The notes below the pieces were generated by a model. That model was not told where the DNA came from. It did no database searches and was given only the letters and a program-made list of their open reading frames with translations. The translations under genes were made by a program, and so were the position numbers. Shown here in pieces: positions 51,852 to 61,423 of a stretch of 61,488 nucleotides of DNA. The DNA comes from Massilia sp. CFBP 13721 (lineage in GTDB: Bacteria; Pseudomonadota; Gammaproteobacteria; Burkholderiales; Burkholderiaceae_D), in contig NZ_JACYUY010000033.1 of the NCBI RefSeq assembly GCF_014842025.1, positions 1-61,488 of the forward strand, written 5' to 3'. Numbering within the stretch: position 1 is the stretch's first letter; each line of letters begins with the position of its first letter.

Positions 51852-52707
51852 ACAGCATCAGCAAATGGCCGAGGGCGTTGGCCGCCTCGTTCAGGGGCTG
51901 GAAATAGCGGGCGGCCACCTGTTGTCCCGACGGCGGGCGGCCCGGCAGCAGGACATTGATGCCTGCCACGTATTGGCCGGAACTGTCGCGCACCGGCACG
52001 GCCAGCGAAGACAGCCTCGGTTCAATCTGTTCGCGCGAGAAGGCAAATCCATTCGCGCGCGCCTCCATCAGGATGGCGCGCAGTTCCCCGCGATCGGTCA
52101 CCGTATGCTCGGTGTACGCCCTCAGGGTCGTATTCTCCAGATAGAAATCGAGTTCCTGGTCCGGCAGATGCGCCAGCAGAATGCGGCCGATCGAAGTGCA
52201 GTAGGCCGGAATCCGGCGACCGACGTTGAGCGAAGGAGAAATCACGCGCGAGGCCGAGGAACGCGCCAGATAGACGATTTCATCGCTATCGAGCACCGCC
52301 AGCGAACAGCTCTCCCCGGTTTCCTCGCCCAGTTTATCGAGGATGGGCTGGGACAGCATCGCCAGCGGCGACGCCGACAGGTAGGCATGGCTGAGCGAGA
52401 GGATGCGCGGACGCAGGTAAAACAGGTTGGCCTCGTCCATCGCCACGAAGCCGAGCTTGGCCAGCGTATGCAGGCTGCGGCGCGCGGCCGCACGCGGGAT
52501 GCCCGTTACATGGCTCACCTGCGCGATTGAGATCCGGCGTCGCTTTTCCGACAGCGCCATCATGACCGCCAAGCCGCGCGCCAGCGCCGTCACGAAGTCG
52601 TCGTCGTCCTTGTGGCGCTCCATGGCCGTGGCGAACTGGCTTTGCACGTCGACCACCGGCGGCACGGACCGGTTGACGGGACGGGGTACTTCCGCTGGAG
52701 TTTTCAT
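51850..52707 (-). CDS. IclR-family regulator (PcaR/PobR-like)
   Basis: A 285-residue regulator. The N-terminal HTH (about 38-95) has FVTALARGLAVMMALSEK and the recognition part VTGIPRAAARRSLHTLAKLGFV. The effector domain follows (YCTSIGRILLAHLPDQEL, LSSLAVPVRDSSGQYVAGINV). It resembles PcaR/PcaU-type regulators of protocatechuate and quinate genes. It probably controls the porin/transporter, split QuiC and aroQ-aroE-quiC units via the GCGCACACATAATCG site. Start at ATG 52707. Confidence 0.85.
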   Translation of the reverse strand: MKTPAEVPRPVNRSVPPVVDVQSQFATAMERHKDDDDFVTALARGLAVMMALSEKRRRISIAQVSHVTGIPRAAARRSLHTLAKLGFVAMDEANLFYLRPRILSLSHAYLSASPLAMLSQPILDKLGEETGESCSLAVLDSDEIVYLARSSASRVISPSLNVGRRIPAYCTSIGRILLAHLPDQELDFYLENTTLRAYTEHTVTDRGELRAILMEARANGFAFSREQIEPRLSSLAVPVRDSSGQYVAGINVLLPGRPPSGQQVAARYFQPLNEAANALGHLLML

Positions 52708-52809
52708 GGGCTTGCGTCCGTACGGGGGAACGCCGATATCATAGCATCGGGTGGGCGGCAAGCGAACCGGCCGGGCACGATGCGAACAATACAGCGCGCA
52801 CCGGACCGC

Positions 52810-53763
52810 TCAGACCGGGTGCCTGAGCAGCCAGAGAGCGGCGCTCAGGGTCAGGAAGGACAAGGCGGTGGTAACCAGCAAGGCCCCGGCGCTGCGCTCG
52901 GCCAGGCCGTAGGCCTGGGCGAGGATCGGATAAATCCCGAGCATGGGCACCGCCGCCATCACGAGGCCGGCGGCGAGCAGGGAGGGGGCGACCGGCGCCA
53001 TGCCGATCCACGGCAGCAGGCTCGCGGCCAGCAGCACCGACAGCGGATGCCCGACCAGCTTGCCGATGGCGATCGGCAGGACCGTCATCCCCATGCCTCG
53101 CAGCGGCAGCCCCACCAGCGTGCCGCCGATGACGAACAGCGATAGCGCGCCGGTCGCCTGGGCGAACAGGGTCACCGTGCGCGCTACCGGGGACGGCAGG
53201 CTCAGGCCCAGCAGGCTGACCGCCAGGCCCGCCAGCAGGCCGAGCACCAGCGGCATGCGCGCCACCCGCGCCACGGTCTCGGCGAAGACCCGGACGGTCG
53301 GACGCCCGCCCTGGCGGGCGCTCTCGGCCAGCATGAGCAGCAGGGGAATCATCACGACATTTTCGATGACGACGTTCATTGCCAGGGCCACGCTCGCCAT
53401 CTCCGGCATGGTCAGCAACAGGATAGGCAGCCCGATGTAGCCGCTGTTGGAACACGACACGCCCATCGCGGCAAAGGTGCTGCCGACGCGGTTCATGCCG
53501 GCCAGGCGCCGCGCGCAGAACAGGCCGGCGGCCAGGATCAGGAGCGAGCCGCTCAGGTAGGCCGCCATGTAGCTGGCGTTGAGCACCTCGGCGATCGGCC
53601 GCTGCGACACGGCGTTGAAGATCAGCGCCGGCAGCGCGAAGCTCATGACGAATTTGCCGAATACCCGCATGTCCGCCTTGCTGAACAGCCCCATCCGTGT
53701 CGCGGCATAGCCGAGCAGGATGGCAATGTAAATGGGGCTGATAATCGCAAGAATGTCGGACAT
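52810..53763 (-). CDS. AEC-family transporter (auxin efflux carrier type)
   Basis: A 317-residue integral membrane protein with about ten segments in two five-helix halves: start MSDILAIISPIYIAILLGYAA, central SFALPALIFNAVSQ, and NSGYIGLPILLL, all typical of AEC/malate-permease-like carriers. It is last in the leftward aroQ-aroE-quiC run (26 bases after quiC). It probably exports or imports an organic acid of the pathway, direction unknown. Confidence 0.83.
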   Translation of the reverse strand: MSDILAIISPIYIAILLGYAATRMGLFSKADMRVFGKFVMSFALPALIFNAVSQRPIAEVLNASYMAAYLSGSLLILAAGLFCARRLAGMNRVGSTFAAMGVSCSNSGYIGLPILLLTMPEMASVALAMNVVIENVVMIPLLLMLAESARQGGRPTVRVFAETVARVARMPLVLGLLAGLAVSLLGLSLPSPVARTVTLFAQATGALSLFVIGGTLVGLPLRGMGMTVLPIAIGKLVGHPLSVLLAASLLPWIGMAPVAPSLLAAGLVMAAVPMLGIYPILAQAYGLAERSAGALLVTTALSFLTLSAALWLLRHPV

Positions 53764-53789
53764 CCATCACTTTCGGGATCAATACTGCA

Positions 53790-55715
53790 CTAGGGATTGG
53801 TCTTGCCTTGGCCGCTGGCCCAGTGTGCCAGCGCCGCCAGGTGGAACGGGGCGTTGCCGGCCCCATAAGCGTCGTAGCCTCCGCGCCGCTCGATGATCTC
53901 GAACAGGAAGCGCTTGTCGAAGGGCGCGGTATGGGCATGCAGGATCTCGCCCTCCCCGCTGCGTTCCATCATCACGCCCAGTGCACGCCACTCGTCGAGC
54001 GTCGCCTCGTCGACGCCGTACTTGGCGCCCAGGTCATCGTAGTAATTGGCAGGGATCGCCAGCATCGTCATGCCGCAGGCGCGCATCTTGCGCACGGCTG
54101 CGACGACATCCTCGACGGCGATGGCGATATGGTGGATGCCGGCGCCCCCGAACTGCCCCACGGCACGGCCGACGGCTGTACCGGAGCGCTCGGAGGCATT
54201 GAGCGCATAGCGCACCGTCTTGTTCGGCGCTTCCAGCGCCCGGCTGCGAATGATACCGTAGGGATCGTGCAAGACCGTGTTGGGGGTCGGCTCCAGCCCC
54301 AGCAAGGCGCGGTAGAACAGGACCCAGCTGTCGAGCTGCCCAGCCGGCAGGACGGCCGCGATATAGTCGATGCGCGCCTGGGCGCCGAGGCAGCCGGACG
54401 GCGCGCTTCGGTCTTCGATGACGAAATCGGCTTCGAAACCGTGGCTGCCGCCATGCTGGGTATCGAAGAAATACATCAGGCTGCCGTCGGGCGCCCGGAC
54501 CGCCGGGATCGTCAGCTCGTTGGGGCCGACCTGGCCCTCGACGCGGATCGCGCCCAGGGCTTCGGCCCGGGCCAGCGCCGCCACGGCGTCGTTGGTGGCG
54601 AGCGCCAGCGCACACACCGAGCTGCCGTGCTGGTCGAAGTAACCGCGCGCGAACGAATCCTCTTCCAGGTTCAGGACGATGCGCACATCTCCCTGTCCCA
54701 GCAGCTCGACGTTCTTGGAACGGTGGCGGCCGATCAGGTGGAAGCCGAGGACCGCGAGAAAGTCGCGCAGCCTGGCCGCGGTCGGGCCGTCCACCGCGAA
54801 CTCGACGAAGGCCCAGCCGTGCAGCACGGGCGGTGGCGGCGGGTCGAGCAGCACCGCGCGGCCAAGCGCGCCATGGGTCAGCTCCGGGCGCTTGAGCGAG
54901 GGCAGGCGCCGCACTTGCTCTTCCAGCCACAGGAGCGAACGCATGGCATCGAAGGCGGTCGCGCGCGCCGGGGCCGCGCGGCATTCGTCGCTGAAGATCT
55001 CGAGCGACATCGGCCCGTTGTAGCCGCTGTCGAGCACCGCGCCGACGAAGCCGGTGACCTCCATCTCGCCCTGTCCCGGGAAACAGCGGTAGTGCCGGCT
55101 GTGCGTCAACGGGTCGGTATTGACCCACGGCGCGTCGGCCAGCTGCATGTAGAAGATGCGCTGGCCCGGGATGTCCTTGATCGGGTGCCAGTCGTCGCGC
55201 AAGGCCAGCGTGTGGAAGCTGTCGAGCGCCACCCCCAGGTTCGGCTGGTTGGCGCGCTGCACGATGTCCCAGACCTGGCGAAAGGTCTTGACGGCGCCGC
55301 CCCAGGCCAGGGCCTCGAACGCGATACGGAACTTGCGCCGCGCGGCCCGCTCGGCCAGCAGGGCCATCTGCTCGGCGCGCAGGGCCAGGTCGCTGGATGC
55401 GTCGGCCGCGATGTTGGCGCACACCAGGATCAGGTCCGTGCCGAGCTGCTCCATGACGTCGAACTTGCGCTCGGCGCGGTCCAGGTTGCGCAGCAGCTGC
55501 TCGGGACTCACGCCGTCGAAGTCGCGGAAGGGCTGGAACATGTCGATGCGCAGGCCGAGGTCGGTGCACATGCGGCGCACGTCGGCCGGCGTGCCGGGGA
55601 ACTGCAGCAAATCGTTTTCGAAAATTTCGACGCCGTCGAAACGGGCGGCGGCGGCGGCTTCCAGTTTTTCGGGCAGCATGCCCGAGAGCGATACGGTGGC
55701 GATCGATTTGCGCAT
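53790..55715 (-). CDS. quiC: Fused 3-dehydroshikimate dehydratase / HPPD-like protein (QuiC1 type)
   Basis: A 641-residue two-domain protein. Residues 1-285 are the TIM-barrel 3-dehydroshikimate dehydratase with metal ligands Glu134 (FEALAWG), Asp165 and His168 (ALDSFHTL), Gln191 (MQLAD) and Glu239 (SLEIF), the positions reported for QuiC1-type enzymes. Residues about 300-630 are an HPPD-like double VOC domain with His (GIHHIAIAVED) and Glu (LFEIIERRGG). It makes protocatechuate from 3-dehydroshikimate. The start has GAGA. It follows aroE with a 9-bp gap. Confidence 0.9.
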   Translation of the reverse strand: MRKSIATVSLSGMLPEKLEAAAAARFDGVEIFENDLLQFPGTPADVRRMCTDLGLRIDMFQPFRDFDGVSPEQLLRNLDRAERKFDVMEQLGTDLILVCANIAADASSDLALRAEQMALLAERAARRKFRIAFEALAWGGAVKTFRQVWDIVQRANQPNLGVALDSFHTLALRDDWHPIKDIPGQRIFYMQLADAPWVNTDPLTHSRHYRCFPGQGEMEVTGFVGAVLDSGYNGPMSLEIFSDECRAAPARATAFDAMRSLLWLEEQVRRLPSLKRPELTHGALGRAVLLDPPPPPVLHGWAFVEFAVDGPTAARLRDFLAVLGFHLIGRHRSKNVELLGQGDVRIVLNLEEDSFARGYFDQHGSSVCALALATNDAVAALARAEALGAIRVEGQVGPNELTIPAVRAPDGSLMYFFDTQHGGSHGFEADFVIEDRSAPSGCLGAQARIDYIAAVLPAGQLDSWVLFYRALLGLEPTPNTVLHDPYGIIRSRALEAPNKTVRYALNASERSGTAVGRAVGQFGGAGIHHIAIAVEDVVAAVRKMRACGMTMLAIPANYYDDLGAKYGVDEATLDEWRALGVMMERSGEGEILHAHTAPFDKRFLFEIIERRGGYDAYGAGNAPFHLAALAHWASGQGKTNP

Positions 55716-55724
55716 GGCGGTCTC

Positions 55725-56654
55725 TCAGCTGCGTGCCTGCTTCGCCGCGATCATGGCGCGGAAATGGGCGTCGATGCGTGCCGCATCCGGCTCCTTCCCG
55801 GTGAACAGCCTGAAGGCGTCGACAGCCTGGCCCACGGCCATGCCGCCGCCGTCGGCAGTTGCGCAACCGCGCGCGCGCGCGGCCTTCAGCAGCGCCGTCT
55901 CGAGCGGGAAATACACGATTTCCGACACCCACAAGGCGGGCCGCAGCAGATGCTCGGGCAGCGGCAGCCCCGGCGACGAGTCCATGCCCGTCGGCGTTGC
56001 ATGGATGAGGCCAGTTGCCCCTTCGAGCGCCGCGGCGACGTCGGTCGTGGCGCCGACCCGGCCGGCGCCGTGCTGCTCGTTCAGCCGCGCCGCGAGCGCA
56101 TCGATGCGCCCCTGGTCGATGTCGACCACCGTCAGCTGGCCCACGCCCAGGCGCAGCGCCGCATCCGCCACGGCCGAGCCGGCACCGCCGGCACCGAGCA
56201 GCACCACGCGCGACAGGTCGGCTTCGGGCAGCGCACGGCGGAAACCCCAGGCCCAGCCGGAGCTGTCCGTGTTGTGGCCGGTCAGCCTGCCGCCGACGTT
56301 GACGACCGTGTTGACCGCGCCGATCTGGCGCGCCTCGTCGGACAGGCCGTCGAGCAGCGGCATGATCGCCTGCTTGTAGGGAAACGTCACGTTGAAGCCG
56401 CTGAAACCGATCGCGCGCACGGCCTGGACCAGTTGGGCCAGGTCCTGTTCGCCCGCCCCCGGCTGGGCCAGGTCGATCAGCTGGTAATGCAGCCGCAGTC
56501 CGTGTTCGCGTGCTTCCTGCTCCTGCATGGCGGGCGTCATCGAATGCTGGATGCCGCGGCCGATCAGGCCGACCAGCAGTTTTGGTGAAGCCAGGTCGGG
56601 GGCGGTGGATGTTGCGGCCGCGCTGTCCGGTGTCGTGCTGTTCGTGGTGGTCAT
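55725..56654 (-). CDS. aroE: Shikimate/quinate dehydrogenase
   Basis: A 309-residue AroE-family enzyme with about 30 extra N-terminal residues rich in Ser/Thr. Family motifs: GLIGRGIQHSMTP (substrate Ser-x-Ser/Thr), NVTFPYKQ with the catalytic Lys, NTDSSGW with the catalytic Asp, and the nucleotide loop LLGAGGAGSA. The gene belongs to a catabolic operon with aroQ and quiC, so it probably oxidises shikimate or quinate rather than serving biosynthesis. Start ATG 56654 with AAAGGA. A separate biosynthetic aroE is expected elsewhere. Confidence 0.88.
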   Translation of the reverse strand: MTTTNSTTPDSAAATSTAPDLASPKLLVGLIGRGIQHSMTPAMQEQEAREHGLRLHYQLIDLAQPGAGEQDLAQLVQAVRAIGFSGFNVTFPYKQAIMPLLDGLSDEARQIGAVNTVVNVGGRLTGHNTDSSGWAWGFRRALPEADLSRVVLLGAGGAGSAVADAALRLGVGQLTVVDIDQGRIDALAARLNEQHGAGRVGATTDVAAALEGATGLIHATPTGMDSSPGLPLPEHLLRPALWVSEIVYFPLETALLKAARARGCATADGGGMAVGQAVDAFRLFTGKEPDAARIDAHFRAMIAAKQARS

Positions 56655-56680
56655 GCTCGTCCTTTCGTTGATGCGCAATG

Positions 56681-57124
56681 TCAGGCCTCGGCCTGGACGG
56701 CCGACACGGCGGCGCGCAGGCCCAGCAGGTAACTGTCGACACCGAAGCCGCAGATCTGGCCGCGGACGATCTCGGCGAATACCGATGTGTGGCGGAACGG
56801 TTCGCGCGCATGGATGTTCGACATGTGGATTTCCACTACCGGCACGGTCAGGATCGCCAGTGCATCGCGGATGCCGTAACTGTAGTGGGTCCAGGCGCCT
56901 GCATTGATCAGCACGGCGTCGACGCCCTCCTCGTAGGCGGCATGGATCCGGTCGCACATCGCGCCTTCGCAATTGCTCTGGAAGCTGAGCACTTCCGCGC
57001 CCAGCTCCTGGCCCAGGTTCTGCAGGCGGCCGTCGATCTCGGCGAGCGTCGTGGTGCCATACTGGCGCGGGTCGCGCTTGCCGAACATGTTGTGGTTGAT
57101 ACCGTGGAGCATCAGGATTTTCAT
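56681..57124 (-). CDS. aroQ: Type II 3-dehydroquinate dehydratase
   Basis: A 147-residue AroQ, normal length, converting 3-dehydroquinate to 3-dehydroshikimate as a dodecamer in this family. The flexible loop carries the catalytic Tyr (KRDPRQYGTTT), and EIHMSNIHAREPFRH holds the catalytic His and substrate Arg. Two usual features differ: LHGINHNMFG for LHGPNLNLLG and QSNCEG for QSNHEG, plus GAWTHYSYGIRDA for GAYTHTSxAxRDA. These may mark a catabolic subfamily. It is the first gene of the leftward operon, 82 bases from a candidate IclR site. Confidence 0.87.
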   Translation of the reverse strand: MKILMLHGINHNMFGKRDPRQYGTTTLAEIDGRLQNLGQELGAEVLSFQSNCEGAMCDRIHAAYEEGVDAVLINAGAWTHYSYGIRDALAILTVPVVEIHMSNIHAREPFRHTSVFAEIVRGQICGFGVDSYLLGLRAAVSAVQAEA

Positions 57125-57205
57125 GCTTGTACCTCTGCGGGGCGGGATGCCCGGTTCTGATACACCGATAGTACAAGCGCACCTGGCCCACGCGGGGGCG
57201 TATGG

Positions 57206-57220
57206 CGATTATGTGTGCGC
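57206..57220 (-). promoter_or_regulatory. Candidate IclR operator before the aroQ operon
   Basis: The reverse strand reads GCGCACACATAATCG, identical over 15 bases to 49020-49034, and the next bases (ccatacGCCC against attatcGCCC) are related. It lies 82 bases upstream of the aroQ start. Confidence 0.6.
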
Positions 57221-57285
57221 CAAGCGCCCAACACCGCGAGGCGGCGGCTACCGGCAGTGCCGGGGGGCGAAAATTGCCCGTAAAC

Positions 57286-57317
57286 GCAAAAGCCCCCGCA
57301 CAGGCGGGGGCGTTTCG
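57286..57317 (-). terminator. Terminator of the U32 peptidase gene
   Basis: GCCCCCGC (57292-57299) pairs with GCGGGGGC (57304-57311). On the reverse strand the stem is followed by TTTTGCG, 30 bases after the stop codon of the leftward U32 gene. Confidence 0.7.
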
Positions 57318-57346
57318 TACGCGGGGCCAGTCTGGCAGGTGCGGCA

Positions 57347-59323
57347 TCACACGGGCCGTCGGCGATGGAGGGTAAGCGGGCTGTACGGGACGGCGGACGG
57401 CGGCGGCGAGCGCAGGATGCCCGGCTTCATCGCCCCGACAACGTGCATCTCGCATGGCTTGCAGTCGAAGCGCAGCGTGTAGGTGTCCTCGCCGGTGCTC
57501 AAGGTCATCGGCTCAGCCTTTACCTGCCCTTGCACACCCTGCACGCCCTTGGCCTGTTTCGGGCACAGGTTGAACGAGAAGCGCAGGCAGTGCTTGGTGA
57601 TCATCAGCGACACCTCGCCCGGCTTCTGGTGTGCTTCGTAGGCCGCGTCGATCAGGCCCACGCCGTGCTTGCGGTAGAACGCGCGCGCCTTGTCGTTGTA
57701 GACGTTGGCGAGATAGGATAGCTGGGTCGCCGGATAAACGGCGGGCGGCTCTACCGGCGCCTTGCGCTCCGGGCGCTCCCACGCGGCCAGCCGGGCTGCC
57801 TCATGCGCCGCCACGGCATCGCGCCGCAAGGCATTGATGGCGGCGGCGGGCACGAACCACGGCTGCGACAGCGCCAGCGCGATGCCGTCGGCTTCGAACA
57901 TCGTGTTGCCCAGCTTGGTCAGGCTGGTGCGCAGTGCCGCATCGGCCTGCTCGGCGTTGTGCGCCGGCTGCAGCGGCAGCTGCGCGCTCGTTACCGTCTC
58001 GATGCCATCCTCGTCGCGCAAGCGCAGCGCGAGTCCACCATCGACTTCCGACAGGGTCAGGTGCAGCGCCACCTTGCGGTCGGCCGAGCGTCTGGTGAGC
58101 GCCGCTTCCCACTGGTGGTCGCGGTTGCGGTGGACCTGCGTGCCCGGTTTCAGGCCGGGCAAGGCGCTGACCGGTTCGTTCGGGAAGATGCGCCAGTGCT
58201 GGCCCTCCTCGCCATCGTTACCCTGCCCCAGCTTCTGCACCGTGTTGACCCCGATGCCAACGCTGGTGCGCTTGTTCATGTAGTTCAGGCCATCGCCGTT
58301 GGCCAGCGGCGCGTCGGTCATCATCTCGAACTGGTCGTGCCCTACCTTGGTAACGGTGCCGACTTCCACGCCCAAGGTACTTCGGCGAGTCGAAGGCGCC
58401 GATGTCGTCCTGGCGGCCTGGGCGAAATAGTCGGTGTGGCCGCGATTAAAATTCTTGTCGACGTCCGGCGTGAAAAAGATCTGCGTGTGCCCGCTGGCGG
58501 CGCGCACGAAACCAGCGCGGCGCTCCAGAATCGCGTCGAGCGGCAGACGATAGTGGGCCGTGATGTTCTTCACGTAGCCCATGTCCTTGTAGCGGCCCTC
58601 GATCTTGAACGAGCGGATGCCGGCGTCGATCAGCGCTTCCAGGTTGCGGCTCTGGTCATTGTCCTTCATCGACAGCAGGTGCTTGTCGTAGGCGACAACG
58701 CCGCCCTGCCCGTCCGTCACGGTATACGGCAGCCGGCATGCCTGCGAACAGTCGCCGCGCTTGGCGCTGCGGCCGCTGTCCGCGTGCGAGATATAGCACT
58801 GCCCGGAAAACGCGACGCACAGGGCGCCATGGATGAAGTATTCGAGCGGCGTGTCCACCTGCGCGCGGATGGTGCGGATCTGCTCGATAGTCAGCTCGCG
58901 TGCCAGCACCAGCTGGGAGAAGCCGACGTCACCCAGGAACTTCGCCTTCTCCACAGTGCGGATATCGCACTGCGTGCTGGCGTGCAGTTGGATCGGCGGC
59001 AGGTCGAGTTGCAGCAGTCCCATGTCCTGGACGATCAGCGCATCGACACCCGCCTCGTACAGCTGCCAGACCTGCTCCCGCGCCAGATCGAGCTCGGCGT
59101 CGTGCATGATCGTGTTCATCGTGAGGAAAATGCGGGCGCGGTAGCGGTGCGCGAACTGCATCAGGCTGGCGATCTCTTCCAGGGAATTGCTGGCATTGTA
59201 GCGGGCGCCGAAGGCCGGGCCGCCGATATAGACGGCGTCGGCGCCATGCAGGATCGCCTAGCGGCCGATTTCGGCGGTTTTGGCGGGCGACAGCAGTTCG
59301 AGCTGGTGGTCTAGTGGAGACAT
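57347..59323 (-). pseudogene. Peptidase U32 family (RlhA/YhbU-like), interrupted by an amber codon
   Basis: From ATG 59323 the frame reads SPLDHQLELLSPAKTAEIGR, then TAG (complement of 59258-59260), then AILHGADAVYIGGPAFGARY, where family members have Gln. The remaining 604 residues from 59161 are open: LHASTQCDIRTVEKAKFLG, the U32 signature SGQCYISHADSGRSAKRGDCSQACR and the C-terminal DUF3656-like part. U32 proteins of this type take part in 23S rRNA hydroxylation. Either a recent nonsense mutation, an error, or reinitiation inside the gene. Confidence 0.82.
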
Positions 59324-59913
59324 GGGGTGGTCCTCGTCGACGGAGGCTTGGATTATAACTTTGGGGGCAGCGCGTGTCATGGTCGCGGGGCTGGCGAGGG
59401 CGTTCGGATGTCGAAACTAGCCGCGTTCCGCGGATCGCTAACCAGCTGTTCCGCACCTCGGCCAACCTACAGCTTACTTCGACGCGACTTACCCCCGGCG
59501 TCATGCCGCTGATACCGCCCCGCCGCCCGCGCTCCGCGCCGGCGGTGATTCAATTGAGATCAGCGGCTAACCTTCGACCGCGAATTGCTTACTGCGCACC
59601 GAACGTCTGATGACGTACCCAATATCAAGCTTTATATCTTTATGTTTGATCTTACACGCTTGATGTGATGACTCTTGACGCGCTCAATGAAACTTTCATT
59701 TTCATCCCTCGAGCTTCTGAGCCGCATGCCAATCCATAAGGAAAGAGCTTGCGCCGGCTCGGCAAACAAATGTAGCAATAGTCGGTGCATTCTTGCAATA
59801 ATAACGATCTCCATCGGACCGAGCATTAGCAAGTTTATTAAATAACGAAGACCTGTTTTTAGCGGCAACGAAATCTTCGTCCTTACAACATTGATCCACC
59901 CTCTTCTCCTGCC
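59324..59913. other. Long gene-poor region
   Basis: The 590 bases hold no gene I can support. The left half is GC-rich, the right half (from about 59610) is distinctly AT-rich. A 78-residue leftward frame at 59632-59868 (start MPLKTGLRYLINLLML) has a hydrophobic start but no family. The AT-rich part probably contains the promoter of the nuclease gene, and marks a shift to horizontally acquired DNA. Confidence 0.5.
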
Positions 59914-61254
59914 ATGCCACCAGCACCGAACGCTGAAAAACTGTACGATTTCCTTTCCAACCCGAAGCTAGTCACGCTAATGGAGCGAGTCAAGATCACC
60001 GACGATTTTCTGGACGTTATTACGCTTGGTGAAAATCAGCACTCCAAGATGCTATCTTGGTGCCTCAACCCCAACGAAGGCCACGCGCAGGGCGACGCTG
60101 TCCTAAAGGATTTCCTGATGGCCGCTTACCGAGCCGGCCAAGCCACGAACACACATGCGAACAAAACCTTCTTCGAGACTTGGACACCTGCGCGAATTCG
60201 CACAGCAAGCTTCGGCTCGGCATTTGTGACGCGAGAGTTCGGGCTGCAGCTTGATGGGGAAAACGGCAAGAGCCGTCTCGACCTGTTCATCGTCGATCGC
60301 GAGAACAAGATCATGATTACGATCGAGAACAAGGTGAAGGCAAAGCTCGGGAAGGAGCAACTGAGCGGGTACTACGAGCGTGTGACGGAAAAAGTCGCGC
60401 GTCGGCCAGTGTTCAACAAATTCCTATTCTTGTACGTTGTCGTCGACAGCAAGCTGGAGACCTATAGTGACGATATGCTCTTAAGTTTGGGTAACAGGTG
60501 GGCACTGCTAGACTACACCTGGCTGCAGCTAGCCGCCGAGCGCGCGCGGTTGCATATCGAGCGTAACAACGAGGCCGCGCAGATGCTGATGGCTTATTGC
60601 CAAAAGCAAACTGGCTGGGAGAGCCCGAACGAGCGCAAGGTCTCTGAGCTGGCGGGCGAACTGGTGACGCAGCACGAGGAAGTGGTTAACCAGATTATGA
60701 CAGCGCGCCGCATAAAGCTAACAAACTGGACGCCTGGGAGTTTTAGTGGCGAAGGCGGCGAACTATTAGTTTTCGTCAAGCAGCACACTAAATTGTGCGA
60801 GCAACTCGTCCAAGCACGCGGGATTGGTGCCGTCCGGGCCGGCCTGCGTACCTCTCTTCCTTCCGTACAAGACGCACACTTCCGGTCGGGTAGGACTTGG
60901 CTCGACGTCGCCACGCCCGAAATGTTCACACTCGGCGACGATCCGCAATGTCTGCCTCCGTTACATCTTAATATCTTCCGAGACCACTCGGCAAGCGTAG
61001 AATCGTCGCTATTCACTTTGCGTGTATGCTGGTGGGAAGAAGAGTTCGATCACACCAAGTGGGACTGGAGTCGACTGCGGATATACATAGGGCAGCATTG
61101 CCGGTCTTTGAAACGATGGGTGCGTGGCCCTGTCATGCGCTCAGTGGTCGCCTCGGACCTTACTGCGAAGGCTGTTACTAAGCAGGCGACCGATATAGCG
61201 TTAGAGCTCAATGGCTTAATCGCCTCGGCACGACGTGCGAAGCTAATTCAGTGA
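59914..61254 (+). CDS. PD-(D/E)XK nuclease superfamily protein
   Basis: A 446-residue protein. The nuclease core is visible at about residues 118-150: SRLDLFIVDRENKIMITIENKVKA, giving the Asp, then Glu-x-Lys of the PD-(D/E)XK fold, preceded by the conserved N-terminal block ITLGENQHSKMLSWCLNP. The latter resembles the PDDEXK_4 group of prophage and defence-island nucleases. The C-terminal half is unrecognised. GC is lower than in the neighbours. No methylase or helicase partner is seen in the window. Confidence 0.75.
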   Translation: MPPAPNAEKLYDFLSNPKLVTLMERVKITDDFLDVITLGENQHSKMLSWCLNPNEGHAQGDAVLKDFLMAAYRAGQATNTHANKTFFETWTPARIRTASFGSAFVTREFGLQLDGENGKSRLDLFIVDRENKIMITIENKVKAKLGKEQLSGYYERVTEKVARRPVFNKFLFLYVVVDSKLETYSDDMLLSLGNRWALLDYTWLQLAAERARLHIERNNEAAQMLMAYCQKQTGWESPNERKVSELAGELVTQHEEVVNQIMTARRIKLTNWTPGSFSGEGGELLVFVKQHTKLCEQLVQARGIGAVRAGLRTSLPSVQDAHFRSGRTWLDVATPEMFTLGDDPQCLPPLHLNIFRDHSASVESSLFTLRVCWWEEEFDHTKWDWSRLRIYIGQHCRSLKRWVRGPVMRSVVASDLTAKAVTKQATDIALELNGLIASARRAKLIQ

Positions 61255-61423
61255 GGAACCCTGCTGTACTGCGCAACACGGTATCTGGGAAAGCGGAAAA
61301 GGGAGAGATCAGACATATGGACAGACTCTCCTTTGGCTCCCTAACAATTACCTCTGAAGATAAATTTATCGTCGAATTCGTTTTTGAAAGCCAGAGCTGA
61401 CCCTCGTCCCCTTGAATGTGTAG
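61255..61423. other. Intergenic region after the nuclease gene
   Basis: AT-rich, no gene seen. It ends at what looks like the left terminus of an insertion sequence. Confidence 0.4.

Noticed and set aside
53808..56588. A 926-codon open frame on the forward strand opposite quiC/aroE
   Set aside because: It is the antisense shadow of strongly recognisable leftward genes in GC-rich DNA, with His/Arg-rich low-complexity translation and no family signature.
42750..59260. General amber recoding (TAG read as Gln) in this organism
   Set aside because: Several clearly intact genes in the window end in TAG (MFS at 537, reductase at 10596, LysR at 28058), so TAG works as a stop.
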